NCBI RefSeq assembly: GCF_030027245.1
Contig: NZ_JASERT010000004.1
Span: 16,667 to 80,666, forward strand
Direction: 5' to 3'
Origin: Asticcacaulis sp. EMRT-3
Lineage (GTDB): Bacteria; Pseudomonadota; Alphaproteobacteria; Caulobacterales; Caulobacteraceae
DNA: 64,000 nucleotides
In this document: positions 16,282-24,257 of the stretch, one piece after another
Layout of the letters: every line of letters starts with the position of its first letter
Numbering within the stretch: the first letter of the stretch is position 1
Made by a program: the position numbers and the translations under genes
The notes under the pieces: generated by a model
Databases searched by the model: none
What the model saw: only the letters and a program-made list of their open reading frames with translations
What the model was told of the DNA's origin: nothing

Positions 16282-17099
16282 CAGCCCGCCTTCCTGTGCG
16301 CCCAGGGGAAGCTTTCGCGGCTCAAGGCGCGCAGCACGAAATCCATCATCAGGGCCAGTATGGCGATCCACGCCACATAGGGCAGGATGATGTCCATCGC
16401 CAGATAGCGCCGCACCAGAAAGATGCGGTAGCCCAGACCGACATCCGACGCGATGGCCTCGGCGGAAATCAGGAACACCCAGGCGGGCCCCAGCGACAGG
16501 CGCACGCTGTCGATCAGGCGCGGCAGGATCTGCGGCAGCACGACGCGGATGGCCAGTTGCCAGGTGCTGGCCCCCAGGGTCTGGGCCTTGACGATCTGCT
16601 CACTGGGCAGGGCGGCGACGCAGGCGGCCAGATCGCGCACCATAAAGGGGGTGATGCCGATAATGATCAGGATCACCTTCGAGGTTTCGCCCAGGCCAAA
16701 GGCGATGAACAGGATCGGCAGGACGGCAATCGGCGGAATGACGGCCAGGGTCGCCACAAACGGCGAAAAGCTGGCGCGCACCAGCGGCACAATGCCCAGC
16801 GCCATGCCGATAACCAAAGCCAGAACGGTGGAGATCAGGATGCCGAGGCCGAGGCGTTGCAGGCTGGCCAGTGTGTCGGCCACCATCAGCACATGGCCGG
16901 TCATCGGGTCTTGCGTGAAGGCCATTTTGGCGAAGCTGGCGGCCATTTGCGACAGGGTGGGCAGCACCTTGTCGGCGGCATTGGCAGCGTGGCGCAAGGT
17001 GGCGGCGTGGACATACACCAGAAAGGCGGCCATCAGGGGCAGGCTGCCCAGCACAAAGGCCAGCCCCCCTTTCGGGGTGATATTCACCAATCGGCGCAT
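16281..17099 (-). CDS. ABC transporter permease (guanidine/urea carboxylase-associated)
   Basis: Inner-membrane protein of 272 residues with about six hydrophobic segments. The EAA-type loop is LPSEQIVKAQTLGASTWQLA, the cytoplasmic contact for the ATPase. It has the size and layout of NitT/TauT/SsuC permeases. It overlaps the ATPase gene by one base; between it and the upstream binding protein gene lies a 230-base gap with a GGGGAGAAGG-type repeat, so expression of the last two genes may be damped by that hairpin. Confidence 0.92.
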   Translation of the reverse strand: MRRLVNITPKGGLAFVLGSLPLMAAFLVYVHAATLRHAANAADKVLPTLSQMAASFAKMAFTQDPMTGHVLMVADTLASLQRLGLGILISTVLALVIGMALGIVPLVRASFSPFVATLAVIPPIAVLPILFIAFGLGETSKVILIIIGITPFMVRDLAACVAALPSEQIVKAQTLGASTWQLAIRVVLPQILPRLIDSVRLSLGPAWVFLISAEAIASDVGLGYRIFLVRRYLAMDIILPYVAWIAILALMMDFVLRALSRESFPWAHRKAG

Positions 17100-17168
17100 A
17101 CGGCACTCACGGGTTGGAACTTGAGGGTATCGGAAGAAAAGGTGCAGACATAGTCTTCAATCGCTTCC

Positions 17169-17314
17169 CCTCTCCCCTCGGTGAGGGGAGAGGACGGGAG
17201 GCTTGCGCGAAGCGTAAGGTGACCGGGTGAGGGGCATGTCTGGCGTATATAAAGAGCCCCTCATCCGCCCTTCGCTTCGCTCCGGCCACCTTCTCCCCTC
17301 TTGAGGGGAGAAGG
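17169..17314. repeat. Composite repeat with two GAGGGGAGA hairpins
   Basis: Two hairpins, CCTCTCCCCTC/GAGGGGAGAGG (17169-17193) and CCTTCTCCCCTC/GAGGGGAGAAGG (17289-17314), bracket a segment with TTCGCTTCGCTCCGG. It is intergenic between binding-protein and permease genes and resembles dispersed hairpin repeats common in alphaproteobacteria. It could attenuate transcription or stabilise the upstream mRNA. Confidence 0.75.
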
Positions 17315-17330
17315 GAAAGGAAAGCGCATC

Positions 17331-18461
17331 CTAAAGCGTATTATTCTCCGCCTCTTCCGTATAGGTCGGATCGAAGCGCAGGGTGACATGGGACGCATCA
17401 CCCAGCGTCTTGTTGCCGGGGAAGGCGATGCCGATGGCGTCCACCGAGGTGGCGCTGGGGCCATATAACCCCTTGGCGAAGCTGAATTTGCGCACCTTGT
17501 CCATCGTGTCTTCCAGCGCCTGTGAATCAAATTCCTTCACGGCGGCGTCAGGCGTGGCATAGAGATAGGTGGTCGAAAGCTGGCTGTCGAAATCGGCGGG
17601 CGTGGTGCCCGACAAGGCGGCCATAGCGGCGCGCGCCTTGGCCCCTTCGGGCGTCTTGGCGGTCATGATCTTCATCGTGTCGAACCAGATACCGGCCAGC
17701 GCCTTGCCGAGCTTCGGATTGGCCTTCAGCGTGGCCGTATCGACCGCCATCAGATCGAGAATTTCGCCGGGAATTTTCGACGAATCAAACACTTCGGTGG
17801 CGCCCTTGACCTTTTTGAGCTGCGAAAGCTGCGGGTTCCACGTCACCACATTTTTAATGTCGGGGCTGGCAAAGGCGCTGACAATATCGGCGTCGCCCGT
17901 ATTGACGGTCTTCACGTCCGACAGCTTCAGCCCGGACATTTCCAGCCCGCGCGCCAGCAGATAGTGCGACACCGAAAACTCGACCAGATTGACCGTCTGG
18001 CCCTTGATGGCGCTTAAGGACTTGGCGTCCTTCATGATGATGCCGTCATTGCCGTTGGAATAGTCGCCGATGATGATGGCGCTGGTATCCTTGCCGCCCG
18101 CCGCCGGAATGGTCAGGGCGTCCATATTGGTGACGGTCACGCCATCCAGCTTGCCCGCCGTATATTGGTTGATCGATTCCACATAGTCATTGACCTGGAT
18201 GATATTGATCTTGATGCCGTACTTGTCTTCCCATTTCTTGACGATCCCCGCCTGTTCGGCATAGGGCCAGGGCATCCAGCCGGCATAGATCGACCAGCCG
18301 ATATTGAAGGTGTTCTTGGCGACGCCGGTGGCCGGTGCGGCGGCGGCGCTGTCGGAAGCCGGAGCCTCGGCCTTCTTGGCGGCGGGGCTACAGGCGGACA
18401 GGGCGGCGGCGGTGAGCAGGGCCATCAGGCCGCAGCTAAGAGCTTTGTGCGAAATTGACAT
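17331..18461 (-). CDS. ABC transporter substrate-binding lipoprotein (guanidine/urea carboxylase region)
   Basis: Protein of 376 residues. The signal peptide ends in the lipobox LSAC with Cys24 as lipidation site, followed by a short Ala/Pro linker. The mature part (FNIGWSIYAGWMPWPYAEQ) matches the periplasmic binding proteins that accompany urea/guanidine carboxylase operons. First gene of the transporter set, divergent from the regulator gene across a 232-base gap. Substrate assignment rests on neighbours only. Confidence 0.88.
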   Translation of the reverse strand: MSISHKALSCGLMALLTAAALSACSPAAKKAEAPASDSAAAAPATGVAKNTFNIGWSIYAGWMPWPYAEQAGIVKKWEDKYGIKINIIQVNDYVESINQYTAGKLDGVTVTNMDALTIPAAGGKDTSAIIIGDYSNGNDGIIMKDAKSLSAIKGQTVNLVEFSVSHYLLARGLEMSGLKLSDVKTVNTGDADIVSAFASPDIKNVVTWNPQLSQLKKVKGATEVFDSSKIPGEILDLMAVDTATLKANPKLGKALAGIWFDTMKIMTAKTPEGAKARAAMAALSGTTPADFDSQLSTTYLYATPDAAVKEFDSQALEDTMDKVRKFSFAKGLYGPSATSVDAIGIAFPGNKTLGDASHVTLRFDPTYTEEAENNTL

Positions 18462-18661
18462 CGGGCTTTTCGACTCCGGGAGGGTGACAGCGGGGCAGGC
18501 GTATCAGATAGGCGTCAGTATTACTAATTTTAAAATTCATCGCATTTGTGCGCTGCAATCGACAATGGCCAATTCAGGGAGGGCGTCCAATCACAAGGAT
18601 GAAACAAATGGAAATGTTTATTTTCAATCCGGTGCTTCCTATTAAAAATATTATCAAATAA

Positions 18662-18690
18662 GGTATTGGTAATATCGCAAATCGGATACC
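18662..18690. promoter_or_regulatory. Candidate operator of the NikR-like regulator
   Basis: GGTAT (18662-18666) and ATACC (18686-18690) form an inverted repeat just before the regulator ATG at 18694. The layout GTAT-spacer-ATAC recalls the GTATGA-N16-TCATAC sites of NikR, though the flanking bases differ. It is in the shared promoter region of the transporter and carboxylase operons. Autoregulation is inferred. The gap contains no recognisable guanidine-I (ykkC) riboswitch on either strand. Confidence 0.4.
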
Positions 18691-18693
18691 AGA

Positions 18694-19191
18694 ATGAGCG
18701 TTTCAGACACCAGCAACCTGGCCCGGCTGAGCATGACATTGCCAGCCGATCTCTTTGAATCTCTTGATCAAATGATCGCAGAGCGCGGCCTGAAATCGCG
18801 CTCAAGCCTGATCGTTGAGCTGATACGCGGCGCGGTGGCCGACCACGCCGAAGCCTCGCGCCCCGATGATGTGGTGGCGGGCACGGTCACCATGACCTAT
18901 CGCTCGGACGCCGGTACGGTGCGCCACCGCATTGCACAAAAACAGCGCGATTATCTGAAGGAGGTCATCTCCTCGCAGCACATATTTTTAGAAAACGATC
19001 AGTCGCTTGAGGTGCTGCTGGTGCAGGGGCCGCCGCAGAAACTGGCCGATCTGTGCGATGATCTGCGCCGGGTGCGCGGCGTCTATCAGGTCAAGCTGGT
19101 CACCACGGTGGCCCTGCTGCCGCAACTGCACGATCATGCCGGGGGTGGGGCTGAGGGCGCGCATATGGATTCCGAAAGACAAGCGCAATGA
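18694..19191 (+). CDS. NikR-like ribbon-helix-helix regulator lacking most nickel ligands
   Basis: Protein of 165 residues: an RHH domain (residues 9-50, RLSMTLPADLFESLDQMI) and a NikR-type ACT-like domain (about 60-145). Aligned by eye with E. coli NikR, ligand H87 is kept (H96) but H76, H89 and C95 are replaced by R85, F98 and S104, so high-affinity square-planar nickel binding is unlikely. It is the first gene of the plus-strand operon and its stop overlaps the next start (ATGA). It probably senses the nitrogen substrate or an intermediate and represses both divergent operons. Confidence 0.8.
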   Translation: MSVSDTSNLARLSMTLPADLFESLDQMIAERGLKSRSSLIVELIRGAVADHAEASRPDDVVAGTVTMTYRSDAGTVRHRIAQKQRDYLKEVISSQHIFLENDQSLEVLLVQGPPQKLADLCDDLRRVRGVYQVKLVTTVALLPQLHDHAGGGAEGAHMDSERQAQ

Positions 19192-20000
19192 CGACCACAG
19201 CCGATCCGAAAAGCGCTCAGGCCCATGCCCGTTCTCAGGCCGGTACGCAGGTTGAGGCCATGCCGGTTGTGCCCGCCCGCGCCGCCGATGCCCCCGAAGG
19301 CGCTGAGGTCATCTGGGAAGAAACCATCGCGGCGGGCGGCTATAGCCACAAATGGCTGAAACGCGGCGCATCTGTGCGCCTGATCGACGTGCATGGCGAT
19401 GGCTGTCTGTCCATGCTGCTCTTCAATGCCGAACTGCCGACCGAGCGGCTCAATGTCGCCGACACGATCAAGGTGCAGTGGAACGGCTATCTCGGTCAGG
19501 GCAGGCTGCTCCTGTCCGATATGGGCCGGGTGATGATGAGCATTGTCGCCGATGAGGCGGGCACGCATGATGTGTTTTGCGGGGCCTCCAATCCGGCGGC
19601 CTATACCCGCAAATACGGCGAGGGGGATAATTACGGCCCGCACCCCAATGCGCGCGACCGCTTTATGCTGGCCGTCGGCAAGTACGGTCTGGGCCGCAAG
19701 GACGTGCATCCGTCGATCAACTGGTTCAAGGGCGTGCGCATTGCCGAAGATGGCGCAACCCAGCCCGACATCGGCCCGTTTGCCCCCGGTCGCAGCCTGA
19801 TTTTGCGTGCCGAAATGGATGTGATCATCGTATTGGCCAATACGCCGCATGTGCTCGATCCGCGCCCCGATTACACGGTGACGCCCGTGCGGGTGACGGC
19901 CTGGCGCGGGCCGGTGACGCCGCCCGACGACGCCATTCGCAACGCCACGCCGGAGGGCCAGCGCGCCTTTCTCAACACCGAAGATTTTTATGAGCGTTAA
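19188..20000 (+). CDS. cgdA: Urea carboxylase-associated protein 1 (carboxyguanidine deiminase subunit-like)
   Basis: Protein of 270 residues of the DUF1989/UAAP1 type: IWEETIAAGGYSHKWLKRG, LIDVHGDGCLSMLLFNA and MSIVADEAGTHDVFCGASN. Published work showed that the UAAP pair forms carboxyguanidine deiminase, which converts carboxyguanidine to allophanate plus ammonia; the symbol follows that. His and Cys residues around HDVFCGASN probably contribute to a metal site. It overlaps the regulator by 4 bases and the next gene by 11 bases, as expected for subunits of one complex. Confidence 0.85.
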   Translation: MTTTADPKSAQAHARSQAGTQVEAMPVVPARAADAPEGAEVIWEETIAAGGYSHKWLKRGASVRLIDVHGDGCLSMLLFNAELPTERLNVADTIKVQWNGYLGQGRLLLSDMGRVMMSIVADEAGTHDVFCGASNPAAYTRKYGEGDNYGPHPNARDRFMLAVGKYGLGRKDVHPSINWFKGVRIAEDGATQPDIGPFAPGRSLILRAEMDVIIVLANTPHVLDPRPDYTVTPVRVTAWRGPVTPPDDAIRNATPEGQRAFLNTEDFYER

Positions 20001-20643
20001 GAAGATGACCGAAGATATGGCACTGACAGGCCTTGCGGGGTCGGTTGTTCACGATGAGGTGGTGCCGGCGCGCGCGCCGTGGATGCACACGGTACGCAAG
20101 GGCCAGTCTTTGCGCATCCTCGATCTGGAGGGCAATCAGGCCGTCGATTTCCTGATCTATGCGGCGCACGACGATGCGGAACGCTACAGCGCGCAGGATA
20201 CGATTGCGGCGCAGGGCAATCTGTTTTTGCGCAAAGGGGCGCAGCTTTTATCGAACGAAGGCCGCGTCATGATGACGATCACCGACACCTCGGTGGCCTA
20301 TCATGACACCATTGGCGGGGCGTGCAGTTGTGAATCGAACACCCTGCGCTATGGCCATCACACCAAATCGCACCACGCCTGCGTCGATAATTTTCTCGAC
20401 GCCAATGTCCGCGCCGGACGCAACAAACGCGACATGGTGTCGAACATCAACTTCTTCATGAATGTGCCGGTCGAGGCCGATGGCACGCTCGGTATTGTCG
20501 ATGGTATTTCCGCACCGGGCTTAAGCGTCGATCTCAAGGCGGCGATGGACGTGGTGGTGGTGGTGTCCAACTGCCCGCAGATCAATAATCCCTGCAATGG
20601 CTTCAACCCGACGCCGGTGCGCATGGTGGTGGTGAGCAACTGA
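19990..20643 (+). CDS. cgdB: Urea carboxylase-associated protein 2 (carboxyguanidine deiminase subunit-like)
   Basis: Protein of 217 residues, a paralogue of the preceding gene product (DUF1989): QSLRILDLEGNQAVDFLIY, MMTITDTSVAYHDTIGGACSCESN, and RDMVSNINFFMNVPVE. The conserved Cys-Ser-Cys and His residues are candidates for metal binding. It starts inside the 3' end of the first subunit gene, and its TGA shares a base with the carboxylase ATG (TGATG). The pair is the strongest local clue that the pathway uses guanidine rather than urea. Confidence 0.85.
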   Translation: MSVKKMTEDMALTGLAGSVVHDEVVPARAPWMHTVRKGQSLRILDLEGNQAVDFLIYAAHDDAERYSAQDTIAAQGNLFLRKGAQLLSNEGRVMMTITDTSVAYHDTIGGACSCESNTLRYGHHTKSHHACVDNFLDANVRAGRNKRDMVSNINFFMNVPVEADGTLGIVDGISAPGLSVDLKAAMDVVVVVSNCPQINNPCNGFNPTPVRMVVVSN

Positions 20644-23600
20644 TGTTCAAAAAAGTTCTCATCGCCAATCGCGGCGCCATCGCCTGCCGCATCATCCGCA
20701 CGCTGAAAAAAATGGGTATCGGTTCGGTGGCCGTGTTCAGCGAAGCCGATGTCGGATCGCTGCATGTGGCGCAGGCCGATGAGGCGGTGTTTATCGGCGC
20801 GTCTCCGGCTGCGGAAAGCTATCTGAAGATCGACGCCATTATCGACGCCGCCAGGGCCACGGGTGCCGAGGCCATCCATCCCGGCTATGGTTTCCTGTCG
20901 GAAAATGCCGGTTTTGCCGAACGGTGCGCGGCGGAAGGGCTGGTCTTTATCGGCCCGACGCCGGAAAATATGCGCGTCTTTGGCCTGAAGCACACGGCGC
21001 GCGACATGGCCGCCAGCTTAGGTGTGCCTCTGGCCCCCGGCACCGACCTTCTGACCGATGCCGAAGCGGCGGTCGCGTCGGCGGTAGCTATCGGCTATCC
21101 GGTCATCCTGAAGGCCACGGCGGGCGGCGGCGGCATTGGCATGAAGATCTGCGAAAACCCTGATGACATCCGCGAGGGCTTTGCCACTGTGGCGCGGCTG
21201 GGGGCCGGTAATTTCGGCGATGGCGGCGTGTTTCTCGAACGCTATGTCCGCGTGGCGCGTCATATCGAGGTGCAGGTGTTCGGCGACGGCAAAGGCCGCG
21301 TCACGGCGCTGGGCGAACGCGATTGCTCGCTGCAACGCCGCAATCAAAAGGTGGTCGAGGAAACGCCCGCGCCCCATCTGCCGCAAGCGACGCGCACAGC
21401 CCTGATCGACGCGGCGGTCAAACTGGCCTCAGGGGCCGGATATTTGTCGGCGGGCACGGTCGAATTTTTGTATGATGCGGGGCGCGATGATTTCTTCTTC
21501 CTTGAGGTCAATACGCGCCTTCAGGTCGAACACGGCGTCACCGAACAGGTGACCGGCATTGATCTGGTTGAGTGGATGATCAGGGGCGCTGCGGGCGATT
21601 TCGCCTTTCTCGATGCGCCAGCACCCACGCCAACGGGTGCGTCAATTCAGGTGCGCCTCTATGCCGAAGACCCGGCGGAGGGCTATCGCCCCAGTTCCGG
21701 GCGGCTGATCGAGGTGGGCTTTCCCGGCGATGCGCGCGTCGATAGCTGGGTGGCCAGCGGTTCGGATGTCAGCGCCTTTTACGACCCGATGCTGGCCAAG
21801 CTGATCGTCACCGCGCCCGACCGCGATGCGGCGGTGAAGGCCATGCAGGCGGCGCTCGATCAGACGATTCTGGCCGGGATCGAAACCAATCTCGACTGGC
21901 TGAAAACGGTCGTGCGCTCGGAAGCCTTCACCAGCGGCGAAGTCTCGACGCGGGCACTGGCCGACATCGCCTATCACCCGCAGACGGTCAGCGTGCTGTC
22001 GGGTGGCACGGCCACCACGGTGCAGGACTATCCGGGGCGGACGGGCCTGTGGGACATCGGCGTGCCGCCTTCGGGGCCGATGGATGGCTTTGCCTTCCGG
22101 CTCGGCAACCGGCTTTTGGGCAATGAGGACAGTGCGCCGGGTCTGGAAATCACCGCCACGGGGCCGACACTGGCCTTCAAGGCGGCGGCGCGCCTGTGCC
22201 TGTCGGGCGCGATCTTTGAAGCGACGCTGGATGGCGAATCCGTGGCCTTTCATCAGCCATTTGAGGTGGCCGCCGGTCAGGTTCTGAAGATCGGCCGGGT
22301 CAGCGGGGCGGGCCTGCGCGGCTATGTTTTGTTTGCCGGTGGGCTGAACGTGCCGGCCTATCTCGGCAGCGCCAGCGCCTTTACGCTCGGCGAATTTGGC
22401 GGCCATGCCGGTCGTGCCGTCATGACCGGCGACACCCTGCATCTCAACCCCTTGCCTGCTGTGCCCTCGTCCCTGCCGGGGCCGGGCGTGGTGCCGCAGA
22501 TGTCGCGCACCTGGGCCTTGCGGGTGCTGTATGGCCCGCACGGCGCGCCCGATTTCTTCACGACCGAAGATATTGAGATGATCACCGCCACCGAATGGAA
22601 GGTGCATTACAATTCCAACCGCACCGGCGTGCGCCTGAGCGGCCCGAAGCCCAACTGGGCGCGTACGGATGGCGGCGAGGCGGGGCTGCACCCCTCCAAT
22701 ATCCACGATAACGCCTATGCTATCGGCGCGGTCGATTTCACCGGCGACATGCCGATCATTCTCGGGCCGGACGGCCCATCGCTTGGCGGGTTTGTCTGTC
22801 CGTTCGTGGTGATACAGGCCGATCTGTGGCAGGTGGGCCAGTTGGCCCCCGGCGATACAGTCCGCTTTCAGGCCGTCGATGACGCTGTGGCGGTGGCCGC
22901 CGAACGGGCGCAGGACGCGACCCTGGCCACGCTGACACTGGCCGAAGCGCCGCCCGCCACAGCCCCCGCCGCGTCGCCGATCCTGCATGAGATCGCCGAA
23001 CAAGATCACAGGCCGCGCGTCATCTATCGCCGTCAGGGTGATCGTCACCTGCTGGTCGAATACGGCCCGATTGTGCTTGATCTCGAACTGCGCCTGCGCA
23101 TCCACGCCCTGATGCTGGATGTGCAGTCTCAGGTGGCCGAGGGCAGGCTGCCCGGCATTATCGACATCACGCCGGGCATCCGCTCGCTGCAAATCCATTT
23201 CGACAGCCGCGTCCTGTCGCAAGGCCGGTTGCTTCAGGCGCTCGAAGTCGCCGAAGACCGTCTGGGCGGGCTTGATGATTTCGAGATACCGACGCGCATC
23301 GTCCATCTGCCCCTAAGCTGGGGCGATCCGGCCATCTACCAGACCATCGACAAATACATGGCCTCGGTGCGCGATGATGCGCCGTGGTGCCCCGACAATA
23401 TCGAGTTCATTCGCCGCATCAACGGACTTAACAGCGTCGAGGATGTCAAGAAAACGGTGTTCGACGCCAGCTATCTGGTCATGGGGCTGGGTGATGTCTA
23501 TCTCGGCGCGCCGGTGGCCACGCCGATTGATCCGCGTCACCGGCTGGTCACCACCAAATATAACCCCGCCCGCACCTGGACGCCGCCCAATGTGGTCGGC

Positions 23601-24257
23601 ATCGGCGGGGCCTATATGTGCATTTACGGCATGGAGGGGCCGGGCGGTTATCAGCTCTTTGGCCGGACGATTCAGGTGTGGAACACCTATCGCCAGACGG
23701 AGGTGTTTACCGACGGCAAGCCGTGGCTGCTGCGTTTCTTCGACCAGATCCGCTTTTTCCCGGTCAGCCACGACGAACTGACCGAATGGCGGCGCGATTT
23801 CCCGCTGGGGCGGCGCGCCATCCGCATCGACGAAGAGGTGTTTCGCCTGCGCGATTACCGCGCCTTCCTGAAAGACAATGCCTCTTCGATCACGCGCTTC
23901 CAGACCGAACGCCAGACCGCCTTCGAGGCCGAGCGCGCCGACTGGCACCGCCGTGGCGAGTTCGACCGGCTGGCGGCGCTCAGCGAAGAGGCGGGCGGGG
24001 CCGCCGAGGTCGCCGCCATCACCGTGCCCGAAGGCAGCGAGGTGATCGAAGCGCCGTTCGGCGGCAGCGTGTGGAAGATGCTGGTCACGCCCGGCATGGC
24101 GGTCGAAAAGGGCGAGGTGATCGCCGTCATCGAGGCGATGAAGACCGAATGCGCCGTCACCAGTCCGGCGAAAGGCACGATCCGCGCCGTCTTCGCCGCC
24201 GAGAAACAGGCGGTCAGCCCCGGTGCGGCGCTGGTGGCGCTGGAGGCGGCGTCGTGA
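20643..24257 (+). CDS. Biotin-dependent urea/guanidine carboxylase
   Basis: Protein of 1204 residues in one chain. The biotin carboxylase domain fills about residues 1-445 (KVLIANRGAIACRI, KATAGGGGIGMKI, FFFLEVNTRLQVEHGVTE). The carboxyltransferase part has a KipA/AHS2 domain (about 450-780, TTVQDYPGRTGLWDIGVPPS) and a KipI/AHS1 domain (about 795-1010). The biotin carrier domain at the C terminus has VIEAMKTE with Lys1167 as biotinylation site. It carboxylates urea to allophanate or guanidine to carboxyguanidine using ATP and bicarbonate. With the deiminase pair upstream, guanidine is the likelier substrate. The stop overlaps the allophanate hydrolase start. Confidence 0.93.
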   Translation: MFKKVLIANRGAIACRIIRTLKKMGIGSVAVFSEADVGSLHVAQADEAVFIGASPAAESYLKIDAIIDAARATGAEAIHPGYGFLSENAGFAERCAAEGLVFIGPTPENMRVFGLKHTARDMAASLGVPLAPGTDLLTDAEAAVASAVAIGYPVILKATAGGGGIGMKICENPDDIREGFATVARLGAGNFGDGGVFLERYVRVARHIEVQVFGDGKGRVTALGERDCSLQRRNQKVVEETPAPHLPQATRTALIDAAVKLASGAGYLSAGTVEFLYDAGRDDFFFLEVNTRLQVEHGVTEQVTGIDLVEWMIRGAAGDFAFLDAPAPTPTGASIQVRLYAEDPAEGYRPSSGRLIEVGFPGDARVDSWVASGSDVSAFYDPMLAKLIVTAPDRDAAVKAMQAALDQTILAGIETNLDWLKTVVRSEAFTSGEVSTRALADIAYHPQTVSVLSGGTATTVQDYPGRTGLWDIGVPPSGPMDGFAFRLGNRLLGNEDSAPGLEITATGPTLAFKAAARLCLSGAIFEATLDGESVAFHQPFEVAAGQVLKIGRVSGAGLRGYVLFAGGLNVPAYLGSASAFTLGEFGGHAGRAVMTGDTLHLNPLPAVPSSLPGPGVVPQMSRTWALRVLYGPHGAPDFFTTEDIEMITATEWKVHYNSNRTGVRLSGPKPNWARTDGGEAGLHPSNIHDNAYAIGAVDFTGDMPIILGPDGPSLGGFVCPFVVIQADLWQVGQLAPGDTVRFQAVDDAVAVAAERAQDATLATLTLAEAPPATAPAASPILHEIAEQDHRPRVIYRRQGDRHLLVEYGPIVLDLELRLRIHALMLDVQSQVAEGRLPGIIDITPGIRSLQIHFDSRVLSQGRLLQALEVAEDRLGGLDDFEIPTRIVHLPLSWGDPAIYQTIDKYMASVRDDAPWCPDNIEFIRRINGLNSVEDVKKTVFDASYLVMGLGDVYLGAPVATPIDPRHRLVTTKYNPARTWTPPNVVGIGGAYMCIYGMEGPGGYQLFGRTIQVWNTYRQTEVFTDGKPWLLRFFDQIRFFPVSHDELTEWRRDFPLGRRAIRIDEEVFRLRDYRAFLKDNASSITRFQTERQTAFEAERADWHRRGEFDRLAALSEEAGGAAEVAAITVPEGSEVIEAPFGGSVWKMLVTPGMAVEKGEVIAVIEAMKTECAVTSPAKGTIRAVFAAEKQAVSPGAALVALEAAS

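Noticed and set aside
18462..18693. Possible guanidine-I (ykkC) riboswitch before the carboxylase or transporter operon
   Set aside because: Neither strand shows the conserved ykkC blocks. Only the regulator operator-like repeat is visible.
21642..23306. Long open frame (554 codons) antisense to the carboxylase
   Set aside because: High GC with strong third-position bias leaves the opposite strand open; the translation is Arg/Gly/His-rich with no domain, while the plus strand encodes the well-conserved carboxylase.
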